A stretch of 64,000 bases of DNA, from assembly GCF_030813695.1 (NCBI RefSeq), contig NZ_JAUSVA010000002.1, positions 2,914,001 to 2,978,000 on the forward strand. Reading direction: 5' to 3'. Both the position numbers and the translations under genes were made by a program. The notes below the pieces were generated by a model, which saw nothing but the letters and a program-made list of their open reading frames with translations, ran no database searches and was not told where the DNA came from. Shown here piece by piece: positions 34,191 through 43,783 of this stretch (its first letter is position 1; each line of letters starts with the position of its first letter). This DNA comes from Kitasatospora herbaricolor. Lineage in GTDB: Bacteria > Actinomycetota > Actinomycetes > Streptomycetales > Streptomycetaceae.

Positions 34191-34649
34191 TCAGAGCGCG
34201 CCGAGGACCTTCAGGTACTCCTGCTCGTCGCGGGCGTCCGGCAGGCCGTTCACGATCGACCAGCGCACCACGCCGGCCTTGTCGATCACGAAGGTGCCGC
34301 GCACGGCGCAGCCCTTCTCCTCCTCGAACACGCCGTAGGCGCGGGAGACGGCGCCGTGCGGCCAGAAGTCGGAGAGCAGCGGGTACTCCAGGCCCTCCTG
34401 GTCGGCGAAGACGCGCAGGGTGAACGGCGAGTCGTTGGAGACCGCCAGGACCTGCACGTCGTCGTTCTGCAGGCGCGGCAGCTCCTTCTGGATCGCGCAC
34501 ACCTCGCCGGTGCACACGCCGGTGAAGGCGAACGGGTAGAACACCAGGACGACGTTCTTCTCGCCCTGGAAGTCGGAGAGCTTGACCAGCTCGCCGTGCT
34601 GGTTCTTGAGCTCGAAATCCGGAGCCTGGGTGCCGACCTCGATGGCCAT
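34191..34649 (-). CDS. Peroxiredoxin (AhpE/Bcp type)
   Basis: This 152-aa thioredoxin-fold protein has the peroxidatic motif PFAFTGVC (Cys 46), followed by a second Cys five residues later (TGEVC, Cys 51), and a third in EKGCAVRGTF. It begins MAIEVGTQAPDFELKN, with AAAGG upstream. It reduces hydrogen peroxide or organic peroxides using thiols. The nearby Cys 51 could be a resolving residue, unlike classic one-Cys AhpE. It is a conserved neighbour of the Ter genes and DUF3052/aceE in streptomycetes. Confidence 0.93.
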   Translation of the reverse strand: MAIEVGTQAPDFELKNQHGELVKLSDFQGEKNVVLVFYPFAFTGVCTGEVCAIQKELPRLQNDDVQVLAVSNDSPFTLRVFADQEGLEYPLLSDFWPHGAVSRAYGVFEEEKGCAVRGTFVIDKAGVVRWSIVNGLPDARDEQEYLKVLGAL

Positions 34650-34824
34650 GATGCGGACCTTTCTGAACGCGACGTGGCCGCTCTGCGGGCGCGGCCGAGC
34701 CACATCCTTGCATCCGTCCGGGGCGATTAGGCCGAACGGGTGAGCGAGCCCGGGCCCGGGCGCCTCACTTTCGCCCTCGGCGAACAACTCGCCCGGCGAC
34801 ACCTACAGGCCCGCCCCGGGAACG

Positions 34825-34862
34825 ACCGGGCCCCGCTGGAGGAAGCTCCAGCGGGGCCCGGT
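34825..34862 (-). terminator. Hairpin after the DUF3052 gene
   Basis: Arms ACCGGGCCCCGCTGGAG (34825-34841) and CTCCAGCGGGGCCCGGT (34846-34862) are perfectly complementary over 17 bp with a GAAG tetraloop. It lies 17 bp beyond the minus-strand stop. Confidence 0.85.
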
Positions 34863-34879
34863 ACAGGCTTCTCCGGCGC

Positions 34880-35317
34880 TCAGCGCTTGCCCGACTTCGC
34901 CGCCTTCGGGGTGGCCAGACGGGTACCGGCCCAGTCCTTGGCGACGGCCACCGAGCTCGTCTGGGAGAGACCGGCGGTCTTGGCGGCGTCCGCGATCTCA
35001 TGGGCCTCGACGTGCCCGTCACGGCCCGTCTTGGGGGTCAGCAGCCACACCAGGCCGCCGTCGGCCAGGTATTCCTGGGCGTCGACGAGGGCATCGGTGA
35101 GATCCCCGTCCTCCTCGCGGTGCCACAGCAGAACGGCGTCGGCGACGTCGTCGTAGTCCTCGTCGACGAGATCCGTACCGGTGATCTCCTCAATGCCTTC
35201 GCGGAGATCCTGGTCAGTGTCATCGTCGTACCCGAGCTCCTGGACGATCTGGCCTTCTTCGAAGCCCAGACGGTGCGCCGGGTTGGACTTGTCCGCGGGG
35301 TCCGCGGTCGCGCTCAC
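34880..35317 (-). CDS. DUF3052-domain protein
   Basis: This 145-aa acidic protein contains HRLGFEEGQIVQELGYDDDTDQDLREGIEEITGTDLVDEDYDDVADAVLLWHREEDGDLTDAL and ends GTRLATPKAAKSGKR. DUF3052 proteins are conserved in actinobacteria beside aceE and resemble a small winged domain; a regulatory or RNA-polymerase-linked role has been suggested for the family, but not shown here. The GTG start at 35317 follows GGAGG. It is divergent from aceE. Confidence 0.9.
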   Translation of the reverse strand: MSATADPADKSNPAHRLGFEEGQIVQELGYDDDTDQDLREGIEEITGTDLVDEDYDDVADAVLLWHREEDGDLTDALVDAQEYLADGGLVWLLTPKTGRDGHVEAHEIADAAKTAGLSQTSSVAVAKDWAGTRLATPKAAKSGKR

Positions 35318-35924
35318 GGGAATAACCTCCAGTATTCGGCTCGGCATCCATGCCGAGGCTTGGCCGTAGTCCACACGGGCGCGGCGGTTCGCGCAAGTAC
35401 CCGGCCCCCGATCCCACCCAAAGGTTGACGACTTGTGGCAAGACACGCCGTTCGACGTGTCGGTAATCACACCCATTTGCCCGTGTCTGCACCGGTCGGC
35501 CACGCCGCGCGGGGTGCCCGCCGTGGTGGCGCCGGCAGGCACCCGACCGGCGTACACGGGGCGTACGCCTGCCCGAGATACGAACGGCATTCGGAACCGG
35601 TGTACTCGCGGGCGTAGAGTCTCCTGTTGGCCCTCAGCCCGACCGCCCGCCCATCGGACGGAAGGGTGCCTGGAGGCCTGGAGAGCCCGTACCCCCGAAT
35701 CGGGGATGCAGGCACAGCAGGCACAGCAGGTAAAGGTCGGACCACCTCTTCGTAACACCCGGGGGTGCGCGAGTCAGGCAACGGAGCCTGCCGCACACCT
35801 CATGACCGGCCCGCCCACCAGGCGGAACGGTTACCCATCGGTAGAGATGACGGCTCTCCGAGTTTCGGTACACGATGGAGGCGGCGCGACACACCTCAGT
35901 TTCGACCGACAGTGAAGGAACAGC
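35318..35924. promoter_or_regulatory. 607-bp divergent region between DUF3052 and aceE
   Basis: It contains no supported gene. A TTGACGACTTGTGGCAAG stretch (35424-35441) and TTGGGTGGGA on the other strand could be promoter parts. At 35712-35734, CAGGCACAG units repeat. TAGAGAT at 35842-35848 resembles a -10 box for aceE. GAAGGAA at 35914-35920 is the aceE ribosome-binding site. The long leader suggests regulated expression of pyruvate dehydrogenase. Confidence 0.45.
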
Positions 35925-38675
35925 GTGGCTTCCGGATCCGATCGCAACCCGATCATCATTGGCGGCCTTCCGAGTCAGGTCCCGGACTTCGATCCCGAGG
36001 AGACCGCGGAATGGCTGGAGTCGCTTGACGCGGCCATCGACGAGCGGGGGCGCGAGCGTGCCCGTTACTTGATGCTCCGCCTGATCGAGCGCGCCCGCGA
36101 GAAGCGTGTCGCCGTGCCCGAGATGCGCAGCACGGACTACGTCAACACCATCGCGACCAAGGACGAGCCCTTCTTCCCCGGCAACGAGGAGATCGAGCGC
36201 AAGGTCCTCAACGCGACCCGCTGGAACGCGGCCGTGATGGTCTCCCGGGCGCAGCGCCCGGGCATCGGTGTCGGTGGCCACATCGCCACCTTCGCCTCGT
36301 CCGCGTCGCTCTACGACGTGGGCTTCAACTACTTCTTCCGGGGCAAGGACGCGGACGGCGAGTCCGGCGACCAGATCTTCTTCCAGGGCCACGCCTCCCC
36401 CGGCATCTACGCCCGCGCCTTCCTCCTGGACCGGCTCACCGAGCAGCAGCTCGACGCCTTCCGCCAGGAGAAGTCCAAGGCGCCGTACGGTCTGTCCAGC
36501 TACCCGCACCCGCGGCTGATGCCGGACTTCTGGGAGTTCCCGACCGTCTCGATGGGCCTCGGCCCGCTCGGTGCGATCTACCAGGCGCGGATGAACCGCT
36601 ACCTGGAGCACCGCGGCATCAAGGACACCTCCGACTCGCACGTGTACGCCTTCCTCGGCGACGGCGAGATGGACGAGCCGGAGTCGCTCGGCCAGCTGTC
36701 GCTGGCGGCGCGCGAGGGCCTGGACAACCTGACCTTCGTCGTCAACTGCAACCTGCAGCGCCTCGACGGCCCGGTCCGCGGCAACGGCAAGATCATCCAG
36801 GAGCTGGAGTCGCAGTTCCGCGGCGCCGGCTGGAACGTGATCAAGCTCATCTGGGACCGCAGCTGGGACCCGCTGCTCGCCCAGGACCGCGACGGCGTCC
36901 TGGTCAACAAGCTGAACACCACGGTGGACGGCCAGTTCCAGACCTACGCCACCGAGACCGGCGGCTACATCCGCGACCACTTCTTCGGCGGTGACCTGCG
37001 GCTGCGCAAGATGGTCGAGGACATGACCGACCAGCAGATCCAGCACCTGGGTCGCGGCGGCCACGACCACGCCAAGGTCTACGCGGCGTTCAAGGCGGCC
37101 CGCGAGCACACCGGCCAGCCGACGGTCATCCTCGCCCAGACCGTCAAGGGCTGGACGCTCGGTCCGAACTTCGAGGGCCGCAACGCGACCCACCAGATGA
37201 AGAAGCTCACCACCGAGGACCTCAAGCGATTCCGCGACCGGCTGCACCTGCCGATCACGGACAAGCAGCTCGACGAGGGCTACCCGCCCTACTACCACCC
37301 GGGCAAGGACTCCGAAGAGATCCAGTACATGCACGACCGCCGCAAGGAGCTGGGCGGCTACATGCCGACCCGCAAGGTGCGGCCGCGCAAGCTGGAGCTC
37401 CCGGGCGACGAGGCCTACAAGGCGGTCAAGAAGGGGTCCGGCAACCAGACCATCGCCACCACCATGGCGTTCGTCCGGGTGCTCAAGGACCTCATGCGGG
37501 ACAAGGGCATCGGCAACCGGTTCGTGCCGATCGCGCCCGACGAGTACCGCACCTTCGGCATGGACTCGCTCTTCCCGTCGGCGAAGATCTACAACCCGCT
37601 CGGCCAGACCTACGAGTCGGTCGACCGTGATCTGCTGCTCGCCTACAAGGAGTCCCCGAAGGGCCAGATGCTGCACGACGGCATCTCCGAGGCGGGTTGC
37701 ACCGCCTCGCTGATCGCCGCCGGTTCGTCGTACGCGACGCACGGCGAGCCGCTGATCCCGGTGTACGTCTTCTACTCGATGTTCGGGTTCCAGCGCACCG
37801 GCGACCAGTTCTGGCAGATGGCGGACCAGCTGGCCCGCGGCTTCGTGATCGGCGCCACCGCCGGCCGCACCACCCTGACCGGTGAGGGCCTGCAGCACGC
37901 CGACGGCCACTCGCAGCTGCTCGCCTCGACCAACCCGGGCGTCGTCGCGTACGACCCCGCGTACGGCTTCGAGATCGCGCACATCATGCAGGACGGCATC
38001 CGCCGGATGTACGGCTCCAGCGCCGAGCACCCGCACGGCGAGGACGTCTTCTACTACATCACGGTGTACAACGAGCCGATCAAGATGCCGGCCGAGCCGG
38101 AGAACGTCGACGTCGAGGGCATCCTCAAGGGTCTGCACCGGTACGCCCCGGCGACCGCCGGCCGGATCCCGGCCCAGATCCTCGCCTCGGGCGTGGCCGT
38201 GCCGTGGGCCCTGGAGGCCCAGCGCATCCTCGCCGAGGAGTGGAACGTCAAGGCCGACGTGTGGTCGGCGACCTCCTGGAACGAGCTGCGCCGCGACGCG
38301 GTGGAGACCGAGGAGTTCAACCTGCTGCACCCGGAGGAGCCGCAGCGCGTCCCGTACGTGACGCAGAAGCTCACCGGTGCCGAGGGCCCGTTCGTCGCCG
38401 TGTCCGACTGGATGCGCGCGGTGCCGGACCAGATCTCGCGCTGGGTGCCGGGCCAGTGGCAGTCGCTGGGTGCGGACGGCTTCGGCTTCGCCGACACCCG
38501 TGGTGCCGCGCGTCGCTTCTTCCACATCGACGCCCAGTCGGTGGTCCTGAGCGTGCTCACCGAGCTCGCCAAGCAGGGCAAGGTCGACCGCAGCGCGCTG
38601 AAGGAGGCGATCGACCGCTACCAGCTGCTCGACGTCGCCTCCGCCGACCCGGGCGCCGCCGGCGGCGACGCCTGA
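35925..38675 (+). CDS. aceE: Pyruvate dehydrogenase E1 component (homodimeric type)
   Basis: This 916-aa full-length AceE decarboxylates pyruvate with thiamine pyrophosphate and passes the acetyl group to the lipoyl domain of E2. The TPP motif is [10 protein letters not shown] followed by [17 protein letters not shown] (about residue 245). The middle and C-terminal transketolase-like domains are intact ([48 protein letters not shown]). GTG start with GAAGGAA upstream. Its E2/E3 partners are encoded elsewhere. A terminator follows. Confidence 0.98.
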   Translation: MASGSDRNPIIIGGLPSQVPDFDPEETAEWLESLDAAIDERGRERARYLMLRLIERAREKRVAVPEMRSTDYVNTIATKDEPFFPGNEEIERKVLNATRWNAAVMVSRAQRPGIGVGGHIATFASSASLYDVGFNYFFRGKDADGESGDQIFFQGHASPGIYARAFLLDRLTEQQLDAFRQEKSKAPYGLSSYPHPRLMPDFWEFPTVSMGLGPLGAIYQARMNRYLEHRGIKDTSDSHVYAFLGDGEMDEPESLGQLSLAAREGLDNLTFVVNCNLQRLDGPVRGNGKIIQELESQFRGAGWNVIKLIWDRSWDPLLAQDRDGVLVNKLNTTVDGQFQTYATETGGYIRDHFFGGDLRLRKMVEDMTDQQIQHLGRGGHDHAKVYAAFKAAREHTGQPTVILAQTVKGWTLGPNFEGRNATHQMKKLTTEDLKRFRDRLHLPITDKQLDEGYPPYYHPGKDSEEIQYMHDRRKELGGYMPTRKVRPRKLELPGDEAYKAVKKGSGNQTIATTMAFVRVLKDLMRDKGIGNRFVPIAPDEYRTFGMDSLFPSAKIYNPLGQTYESVDRDLLLAYKESPKGQMLHDGISEAGCTASLIAAGSSYATHGEPLIPVYVFYSMFGFQRTGDQFWQMADQLARGFVIGATAGRTTLTGEGLQHADGHSQLLASTNPGVVAYDPAYGFEIAHIMQDGIRRMYGSSAEHPHGEDVFYYITVYNEPIKMPAEPENVDVEGILKGLHRYAPATAGRIPAQILASGVAVPWALEAQRILAEEWNVKADVWSATSWNELRRDAVETEEFNLLHPEEPQRVPYVTQKLTGAEGPFVAVSDWMRAVPDQISRWVPGQWQSLGADGFGFADTRGAARRFFHIDAQSVVLSVLTELAKQGKVDRSALKEAIDRYQLLDVASADPGAAGGDA

Positions 38676-38701
38676 TCCGGTAGGACCACCAGGTCGTACG
38701 A

Positions 38702-38731
38702 GGGCCGGACTCCCTTCGGGGGGTCCGGCCC
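38702..38731 (+). terminator. Terminator after aceE
   Basis: GGGCCGGACTCCC (38702-38714), loop TTCG, GGGGGTCCGGCCC (38719-38731) form a 13-bp stem with a stable tetraloop, 27 bp beyond the stop. Confidence 0.85.
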
Positions 38732-38821
38732 TTCGGCATCCGCCCGCCGCACTGGTGTTCGCCGGGCGACCGCCGGGCGTGTCGGCCCGGGCGGCCGGCG
38801 CGGTGGCGATAGCCATGAGGC

Positions 38822-40138
38822 ATGTCCGTCTCCATCGCGCTCTTCACCCAGGACCTGCGGCTGCACGACAACCCCGTGCTCCGGGCCGCCCTCGCCGACG
38901 CCGACGAGGTGGTGCCGCTGTTCGTCCTGGACGACGGCGTGGCCGCCACCGGCTTCGCCGTCCCCAACCGGTCCGCCTTCCTCGCCGGCTGCCTGGCCGA
39001 CCTCGACGCCGGCCTGCGCTCCCGGGGCGGGCGGCTGGTGCTCCGGCGCGGCCCGGTGGTCGCCGAGACCGCCCGGCTGGCGGCCGCCACCGGCGCGGTG
39101 TCGGTGCACGTCGCCGCCGGGGTGAGCGGCTTCGCCCAGCACCGCGAGAGCGCCCTGCGCGAGGCCCTCGGCGACCGGCTGCGGGTGCACGACGCGGTGC
39201 TGACCGCCCTGGCCCCCGGCGCCGTCACCCCCGCCGGCAAGGACCACTACGCCGTCTTCACCCCGTACCTGCGGGCCTGGCGGGCCGCCCAGCGGCGGCA
39301 CCCGGTGGCCGCGCCGCGCACCGTACGGGTGCCGGACGACGTTCCGGACGGCCCGCTGCCGCAGGCCCGGCCGGACTCCCCCGGGCTGCCCGAGGGCGGC
39401 GAGAGCGCCGGCCGCGCACGCTGGACGGCCTGGCAGGTCGGCGCGTACGACGAGGTGCACGACGACCTGGCCGGCGACGGGACGTCCCGGCTCTCCCCCT
39501 ACCTGCACTTCGGCTGCCTCTCCGCCGCCGAACTGGTCGCGCTCGCGGAGCGGCGCGGCGGCCCGGGCGCCGAGGCCTTCGTGCGCCAGCTGGTCTGGCG
39601 CGACTTCCACCACCAGGTGCTCGCCGCCCGCCCGGCCGCCGCGCGCCGGGACTACCGGCCGCACGACGACCACTGGCACCGGGACGAGGCCGAACTGGCC
39701 GCCTGGAAGGCCGGCCGGACCGGCTACCCGATCGTCGACGCCGGGATGCGCCAGCTCGCCCACGAGGGCTGGATGCACAACCGTGCCCGGCTGCTCACCG
39801 CGAGCTTCCTCGCCAAGACCCTCTACCTGGACTGGCGGGCCGGCGCGGCCCACTTCCTCTCGCTGCTGGTCGACGGCGACGTGGCCAACAACCAGCTGAA
39901 CTGGCAGTGGGTGGCCGGCACCGGCACCGACACCCGCCCCAACCGGGTGCTCAACCCGCTCACCCAGGCCAAGCGCTTCGACCCGGACGGGGCGTACGTC
40001 CGCCGCTGGGTCCCGGAGCTGGCGCACGTCCCCGGGGCGGCGGTCCACCGGCCCTGGCTGCTCGCCGAGCGGCCGGACTACCCGGCCCCGCTGATCGGGC
40101 TCGACACCGGCCGGTTCCAGCAGGGCCGCGGCCGGTAG
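38822..40138 (+). CDS. phr: Deoxyribodipyrimidine photolyase
   Basis: This 438-aa CPD photolyase repairs UV-induced cyclobutane dimers with blue light and FAD. The N-terminal Rossmann-like antenna domain begins MSVSIALFTQDLRLHDNPVL. The FAD domain contains SRLSPYLHFGCLSAAELV, VWRDFHHQVLA, DAGMRQLAHEGWMHNRARLLTASFLAKTL and DVANNQLNWQWVAGTGTD, the class I signature. The ATG at 38822 fits the known family start. It stands alone between aceE and a convergent membrane-protein gene; CGGTAGC/GCTACCG arms (40133-40139 and 40175-40181) may form a shared terminator. Confidence 0.96.
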   Translation: MSVSIALFTQDLRLHDNPVLRAALADADEVVPLFVLDDGVAATGFAVPNRSAFLAGCLADLDAGLRSRGGRLVLRRGPVVAETARLAAATGAVSVHVAAGVSGFAQHRESALREALGDRLRVHDAVLTALAPGAVTPAGKDHYAVFTPYLRAWRAAQRRHPVAAPRTVRVPDDVPDGPLPQARPDSPGLPEGGESAGRARWTAWQVGAYDEVHDDLAGDGTSRLSPYLHFGCLSAAELVALAERRGGPGAEAFVRQLVWRDFHHQVLAARPAAARRDYRPHDDHWHRDEAELAAWKAGRTGYPIVDAGMRQLAHEGWMHNRARLLTASFLAKTLYLDWRAGAAHFLSLLVDGDVANNQLNWQWVAGTGTDTRPNRVLNPLTQAKRFDPDGAYVRRWVPELAHVPGAAVHRPWLLAERPDYPAPLIGLDTGRFQQGRGR

Positions 40139-40175
40139 CGCCGGGGCGGGCCCGCGGGACGCCCTGCGGCCCGGG

Positions 40176-41729
40176 CTACCGCTGCACCTGCTCCGGGGCC
40201 CGGCTCGGCTCCTGCCGGGGCGGCGGCAGCGCGCCGCCGCCGGCCGGCCCCGGGGCGGGCGCGCAGCAGAGGCCGGCCGCGGCCAGCACCAGGACCAGCC
40301 CGGCCGCGTAGATCGCGAAGACCTGGTGCTTGACGCCCTCGACCGCCTCGCCGTACGCGGCGGTGAGGAACTGGACGGCCGTGACGCCGGCCAGGCAGAG
40401 CACCGCCGCGGCGAACGCCCGCCGGGCCGGGTGGTGCCGCAGGGCGCGCAGCCGGCCCGCCGCGACCGCACCGAGCCCGAGGACGACCAGCAGCAGCGGG
40501 CCGCCGCCCAGCAGGCGCAGCAGCGTCCCGAAGACCGCCAGCCGGGACTCCTGGGCACCGGCCGGCTCGCCGGCCCCCACCGGGTAGGAGCCGAGGTAGC
40601 CGGGCCGGGCGGCGCCGAAGTCCTCGACCGCGCCGAGCGCGATGTCGACGGCGACGCCGGGGTGGCGCAGCAGGAACCCGGCGACGGTGGGGTAGGTCAT
40701 CCGGCCGCGCACCTCGGGCCAGCGCGGGTCGTCCTGCGGCGGGTCCGCCGACCACCAGCTGCGCCCGGCGTACCGCCCGAAGTCGGCGGGCAGCCCCAGC
40801 TCGACGGCTGCGGCGGCCGGGTCGTCGACGGCGCCGAGCAGGCCGGCGAAGACCATCTCGGTCGGGTTGACCACCTTGAACTGCTCCGGCTGCCACTGGG
40901 CGGCGACCGCCCCCGTCGCCAGGATCACGGCGGCCGCGCAGCACGGCAGCACCCGCGCCGCCCGGGCCTTGGCCGCCCGCCACGGCGGGACCTGCGCGAA
41001 CAGCGGCAGGGCGGCGAACGGCAGCGCCGTCGTCACCGCCTGGGTCTTCGAGGCGACGGCGAGCACCGCGCCCGCCGTGAGGACCAGCAGTCCGGCCCGC
41101 CGTGCTCGGGGGGAGCCGCCCAGATGGGTCGCTCCCGCGGCCGCCAGCAGGATGCCGAGCAGTCCGGCGCCCTCGCTGTAGGGCGAGGCGGCGTAGCCCG
41201 CGAAGATGCTGTCCCCGACCACCAGGAACAGCGCCAGGCACACCAGCGAGCGCGCCGCCGGGCCGCCGCGCAGCGCGGCCGCGAACACCCCGACGGCCAG
41301 GCCCGCCAGCAGGCAGAAGAGCACCGCGAGCGCCCGCAGGTCGACCTCGCCGGGCAGCCCGAGCCAGTGCCCGAGCGGCCGCGCCAGTCGCAGCAGCAGC
41401 GCCGCGCTGCTGGGGTAGCCGCCGTCCGGGTCACAGGCGCCCGGCTGCGCCCGGACGTAGCCGAAGTTGACGTACGCCCACCAGGGGGCGGAGCCGGGGT
41501 CGACCTGCGCGACGCTGTCCAGCGCGCACATCCGGCGCGGGCCGTCGCCGTTGTCGGCCAGGCCGATCGGACCGGGCAGGAAGATCCGGGCGGCCATCAG
41601 CGCGGCCGCGGCGGATCCGGCGGCGGCGGCGAACACCCCCGGCCGGCCGAGGAGGCGGGCCGCGCCGCCCGGGGCGCGCGGGGCCGGGGCGGGAGACGGG
41701 GGCGCGACGACGGCTTGCTGGCTGGTCAT
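40176..41729 (-). CDS. Polytopic membrane protein (GT-C-like), function unknown
   Basis: This 517-aa protein has about ten membrane helices. A conserved extracellular loop after helix 1 contains GLADNGDGPRRMCALDS and AYVNFGYVRAQPGACDPDGGYPSSAALLLRLARPLG. This arrangement (Asp-containing first loop) resembles GT-C glycosyltransferases, but I cannot assign the family. A large external segment lies at residues about 300-395. The C-terminus is Pro-rich. The ATG at 41729 gives the first helix a normal distance from the N-terminus. It may glycosylate a cell-wall or lipid acceptor. Confidence 0.8.
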   Translation of the reverse strand: MTSQQAVVAPPSPAPAPRAPGGAARLLGRPGVFAAAAGSAAAALMAARIFLPGPIGLADNGDGPRRMCALDSVAQVDPGSAPWWAYVNFGYVRAQPGACDPDGGYPSSAALLLRLARPLGHWLGLPGEVDLRALAVLFCLLAGLAVGVFAAALRGGPAARSLVCLALFLVVGDSIFAGYAASPYSEGAGLLGILLAAAGATHLGGSPRARRAGLLVLTAGAVLAVASKTQAVTTALPFAALPLFAQVPPWRAAKARAARVLPCCAAAVILATGAVAAQWQPEQFKVVNPTEMVFAGLLGAVDDPAAAAVELGLPADFGRYAGRSWWSADPPQDDPRWPEVRGRMTYPTVAGFLLRHPGVAVDIALGAVEDFGAARPGYLGSYPVGAGEPAGAQESRLAVFGTLLRLLGGGPLLLVVLGLGAVAAGRLRALRHHPARRAFAAAVLCLAGVTAVQFLTAAYGEAVEGVKHQVFAIYAAGLVLVLAAAGLCCAPAPGPAGGGALPPPRQEPSRAPEQVQR

Positions 41730-41954
41730 GCCGACAGCCCACCGCGCACCCGGGCGGCGGGCAAGGCGCCACACCCTCGGCGGCCGGGTGATTCCGCCGG
41801 TCGGTGCGGGCCGGTCGGTCGGCCGGTCGCCGGTCGGTCCGTGCCCGGCCGGACCGGCCGACGGCGAGGCCCCTGCCGCCGGGAGGGCGTCAGGGGCCGG
41901 GTACCGGGGCCGGTGACCGAGGCCCACGGGGTCGGCGGGACGGCCGGGCCGGGA

Positions 41955-43562
41955 TCAGATGTGCACGGCCGGGCCGGTGTCGGTGCTGCCGCGCCGGGCC
42001 AGCAGGCCGAGCAGGGCCGCCACGAAGGCCACCACCGCGGCGACCGCGAAGGCCAGCGACATGCCGCTGACGAAGGAGTCGTGGACGGCCGTCGCCATCG
42101 CGTCCACCACCTGCTGCGGGGTGCCCGGCGCGGGGGGCGGCGCGATGCCCAGCTGGGCGGCCTGCTCCAGGCCCTGCGCCTGGGCGCCCTCGACCGGCGG
42201 CAGCCCGGCCGCGGCCCAGTTGCCCGGCAGCACGTCGGTGACCTTGGCGGCCATCAGCGCACCCAGCACGGCGGTGCCGAGGCTGCCGCCGACCTGCATC
42301 GCGGCCTGCTGGAGGCCGCCCGCCACGCCGGACAGCTCCAGCGGCGCGTTGCCGACGATGACCTCGGTGGCCCCGACCAGGACGGGGCTGATGCCGAGGC
42401 CCATCAGCACGAACCAGAGCGACATCACGCCGCTGCCGGAGCCGGCGTCCAGGGTGGACATGCCGTACATCGCGACGGAGGTGAGCACCATGCCGACCAC
42501 GATCGGGATCCGCGGGCCGACCCGGCCGATCGCGGCGCCGGCGGCGGGGGCGCCGACGATCATCATGCCGGTCATCGGGAGCAGGTGGACGCCGGCGTCG
42601 ACCGGCGACATCCCGTGCACGTTCTGCAGGTAGAAGGTCACGAAGAAGATCGCGCCGAAGAACGAGAAGGCCATCAGGATCATCAGCAGGGTGCCCGCCG
42701 AGAGCGGCACCGAGCGGAACAGGCTGAGCGGGATCAGCGGCTCGCGGGCGACCCGCTGCCAGAGCGCGAAGGCCACCAGCGAGAGCACCGCGCCGCCGAG
42801 GAAGAGCAGCGTGCTGGTGTCGCCCCAGCCCCAGCTGGGGGCCTTGATGATGCCCCAGACCAGCATGAACATCGCGGCCGACAGCAGCAGGATGCCGGGG
42901 ATGTCGAAGGACTTCGCGGCGTTCTCGGCCCGGACGTCCTTCAGGACCCAGATGCCGAGCGCCAGGGCGGCCAGGCCGACCGGGATGTTGATGAAGAACA
43001 CCGACTGCCAGGAGACGTGCTCGACCAGCAGGCCGCCGACGATCGGGCCCGCGGCGGTGGAGGCGCCGATCACGCCGGCCCAGATGCCGATCGCCATGTT
43101 GAGCTTCTCGACCGGGAAGGCCCCGCGCAGCAGGCCGAGCGCGGCGGGCTGCAGCAACGCGCCGAACAGGCCCTGCAGGACGCGGAAGGCGATCACCGTC
43201 TGGATGTTGCCCGCGAAGCCGATCGCGGCCGAGGTGGCGGCGAAGCCCACCGCGCCGACCAGGAAGGTCGACTTGTGGCCGAAGCGGTCGCCGATCTTGC
43301 CGGCGGTGATCAGGAAGACCGCGAGGGCCAGCAGGTAGCCGCTGGTCACCCACTGGATGTCGGCCGGCGAGGCCTTGAGGTCGGTCTGGATCACCGGGTT
43401 GGCGATCGCCACGATGGTGCCGTCCAGGGCGACCATCATGACGCCTACGGCGACGGTGAGCAGGGTCAGCCAGGGGTGGCCCTGCAGGCGCCTCCCCGCC
43501 GGGGCGGCCTGGCCCGGCGGCGAGGCGTCCGCCTTCGCGTTCTTGACGACGGACTGGCTCAT
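41955..43562 (-). CDS. MFS drug transporter, DHA2 (14-TMS) family
   Basis: This 535-aa protein of the EmrB/QacA type has motif A GKIGDRFGHKSTFLVG, motif C GVIGASTAAGPIVGGLL, and LDGTIVAIANPVI with the DHA2-typical Asp in the first helix. About 14 membrane helices are visible. It exports hydrophobic drugs with protons. It is divergent from a TetR-type regulator with two palindromes in between, a standard efflux pump/repressor pair. The ATG is at 43562. The extracellular loop before the last helices is long (PGNWAAAGLPPVEGAQAQGLEQAA). Confidence 0.95.
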   Translation of the reverse strand: MSQSVVKNAKADASPPGQAAPAGRRLQGHPWLTLLTVAVGVMMVALDGTIVAIANPVIQTDLKASPADIQWVTSGYLLALAVFLITAGKIGDRFGHKSTFLVGAVGFAATSAAIGFAGNIQTVIAFRVLQGLFGALLQPAALGLLRGAFPVEKLNMAIGIWAGVIGASTAAGPIVGGLLVEHVSWQSVFFINIPVGLAALALGIWVLKDVRAENAAKSFDIPGILLLSAAMFMLVWGIIKAPSWGWGDTSTLLFLGGAVLSLVAFALWQRVAREPLIPLSLFRSVPLSAGTLLMILMAFSFFGAIFFVTFYLQNVHGMSPVDAGVHLLPMTGMMIVGAPAAGAAIGRVGPRIPIVVGMVLTSVAMYGMSTLDAGSGSGVMSLWFVLMGLGISPVLVGATEVIVGNAPLELSGVAGGLQQAAMQVGGSLGTAVLGALMAAKVTDVLPGNWAAAGLPPVEGAQAQGLEQAAQLGIAPPPAPGTPQQVVDAMATAVHDSFVSGMSLAFAVAAVVAFVAALLGLLARRGSTDTGPAVHI

Positions 43563-43670
43563 CTGACGGCCCTCCGGGGGGCGTTGACGACACGGGACGT
43601 TGGCGTGGCGCCGCGGGCCCGCCCGTCCCCACGAGTACTACGGCCCGGCGGACGCCACTCCGGGGAGATT

Positions 43671-43687
43671 ATGTCAGCTACTGACAT
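43671..43687. promoter_or_regulatory. TetR operator 1
   Basis: ATGTCAG-CTA-CTGACAT is a perfect 7-bp inverted repeat. It lies in the divergent region between the DHA2 pump and the TetR regulator. Confidence 0.75.
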
Positions 43688-43714
43688 TCGGCAAACCCTG
43701 CCTTCTGCCTATGG

Positions 43715-43728
43715 CTGACATTTGTCAG
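43715..43728. promoter_or_regulatory. TetR operator 2
   Basis: CTGACA-TT-TGTCAG is a palindrome with the same TGTCAG half-site as operator 1, in the opposite arrangement. It lies 56 bp before the TetR ATG. Confidence 0.7.
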
Positions 43729-43783
43729 AGCGCTATCGTTGGCGCTGACCCCCCTGCCCACCCGCAGTCGGAAGGCCCCCGCC

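Noticed and set aside
35433..35915. A 160-codon plus-strand reading frame upstream of aceE
   Set aside because: No domain, odd amino-acid mix, no ribosome-binding site, and it lies in the aceE promoter/leader region.
35634..38816. A minus-strand reading frame of about 1060 codons opposite aceE
   Set aside because: It is the mirror of aceE codon structure, with Val/Leu/Asp/Gly-rich sequence and no recognisable domain.
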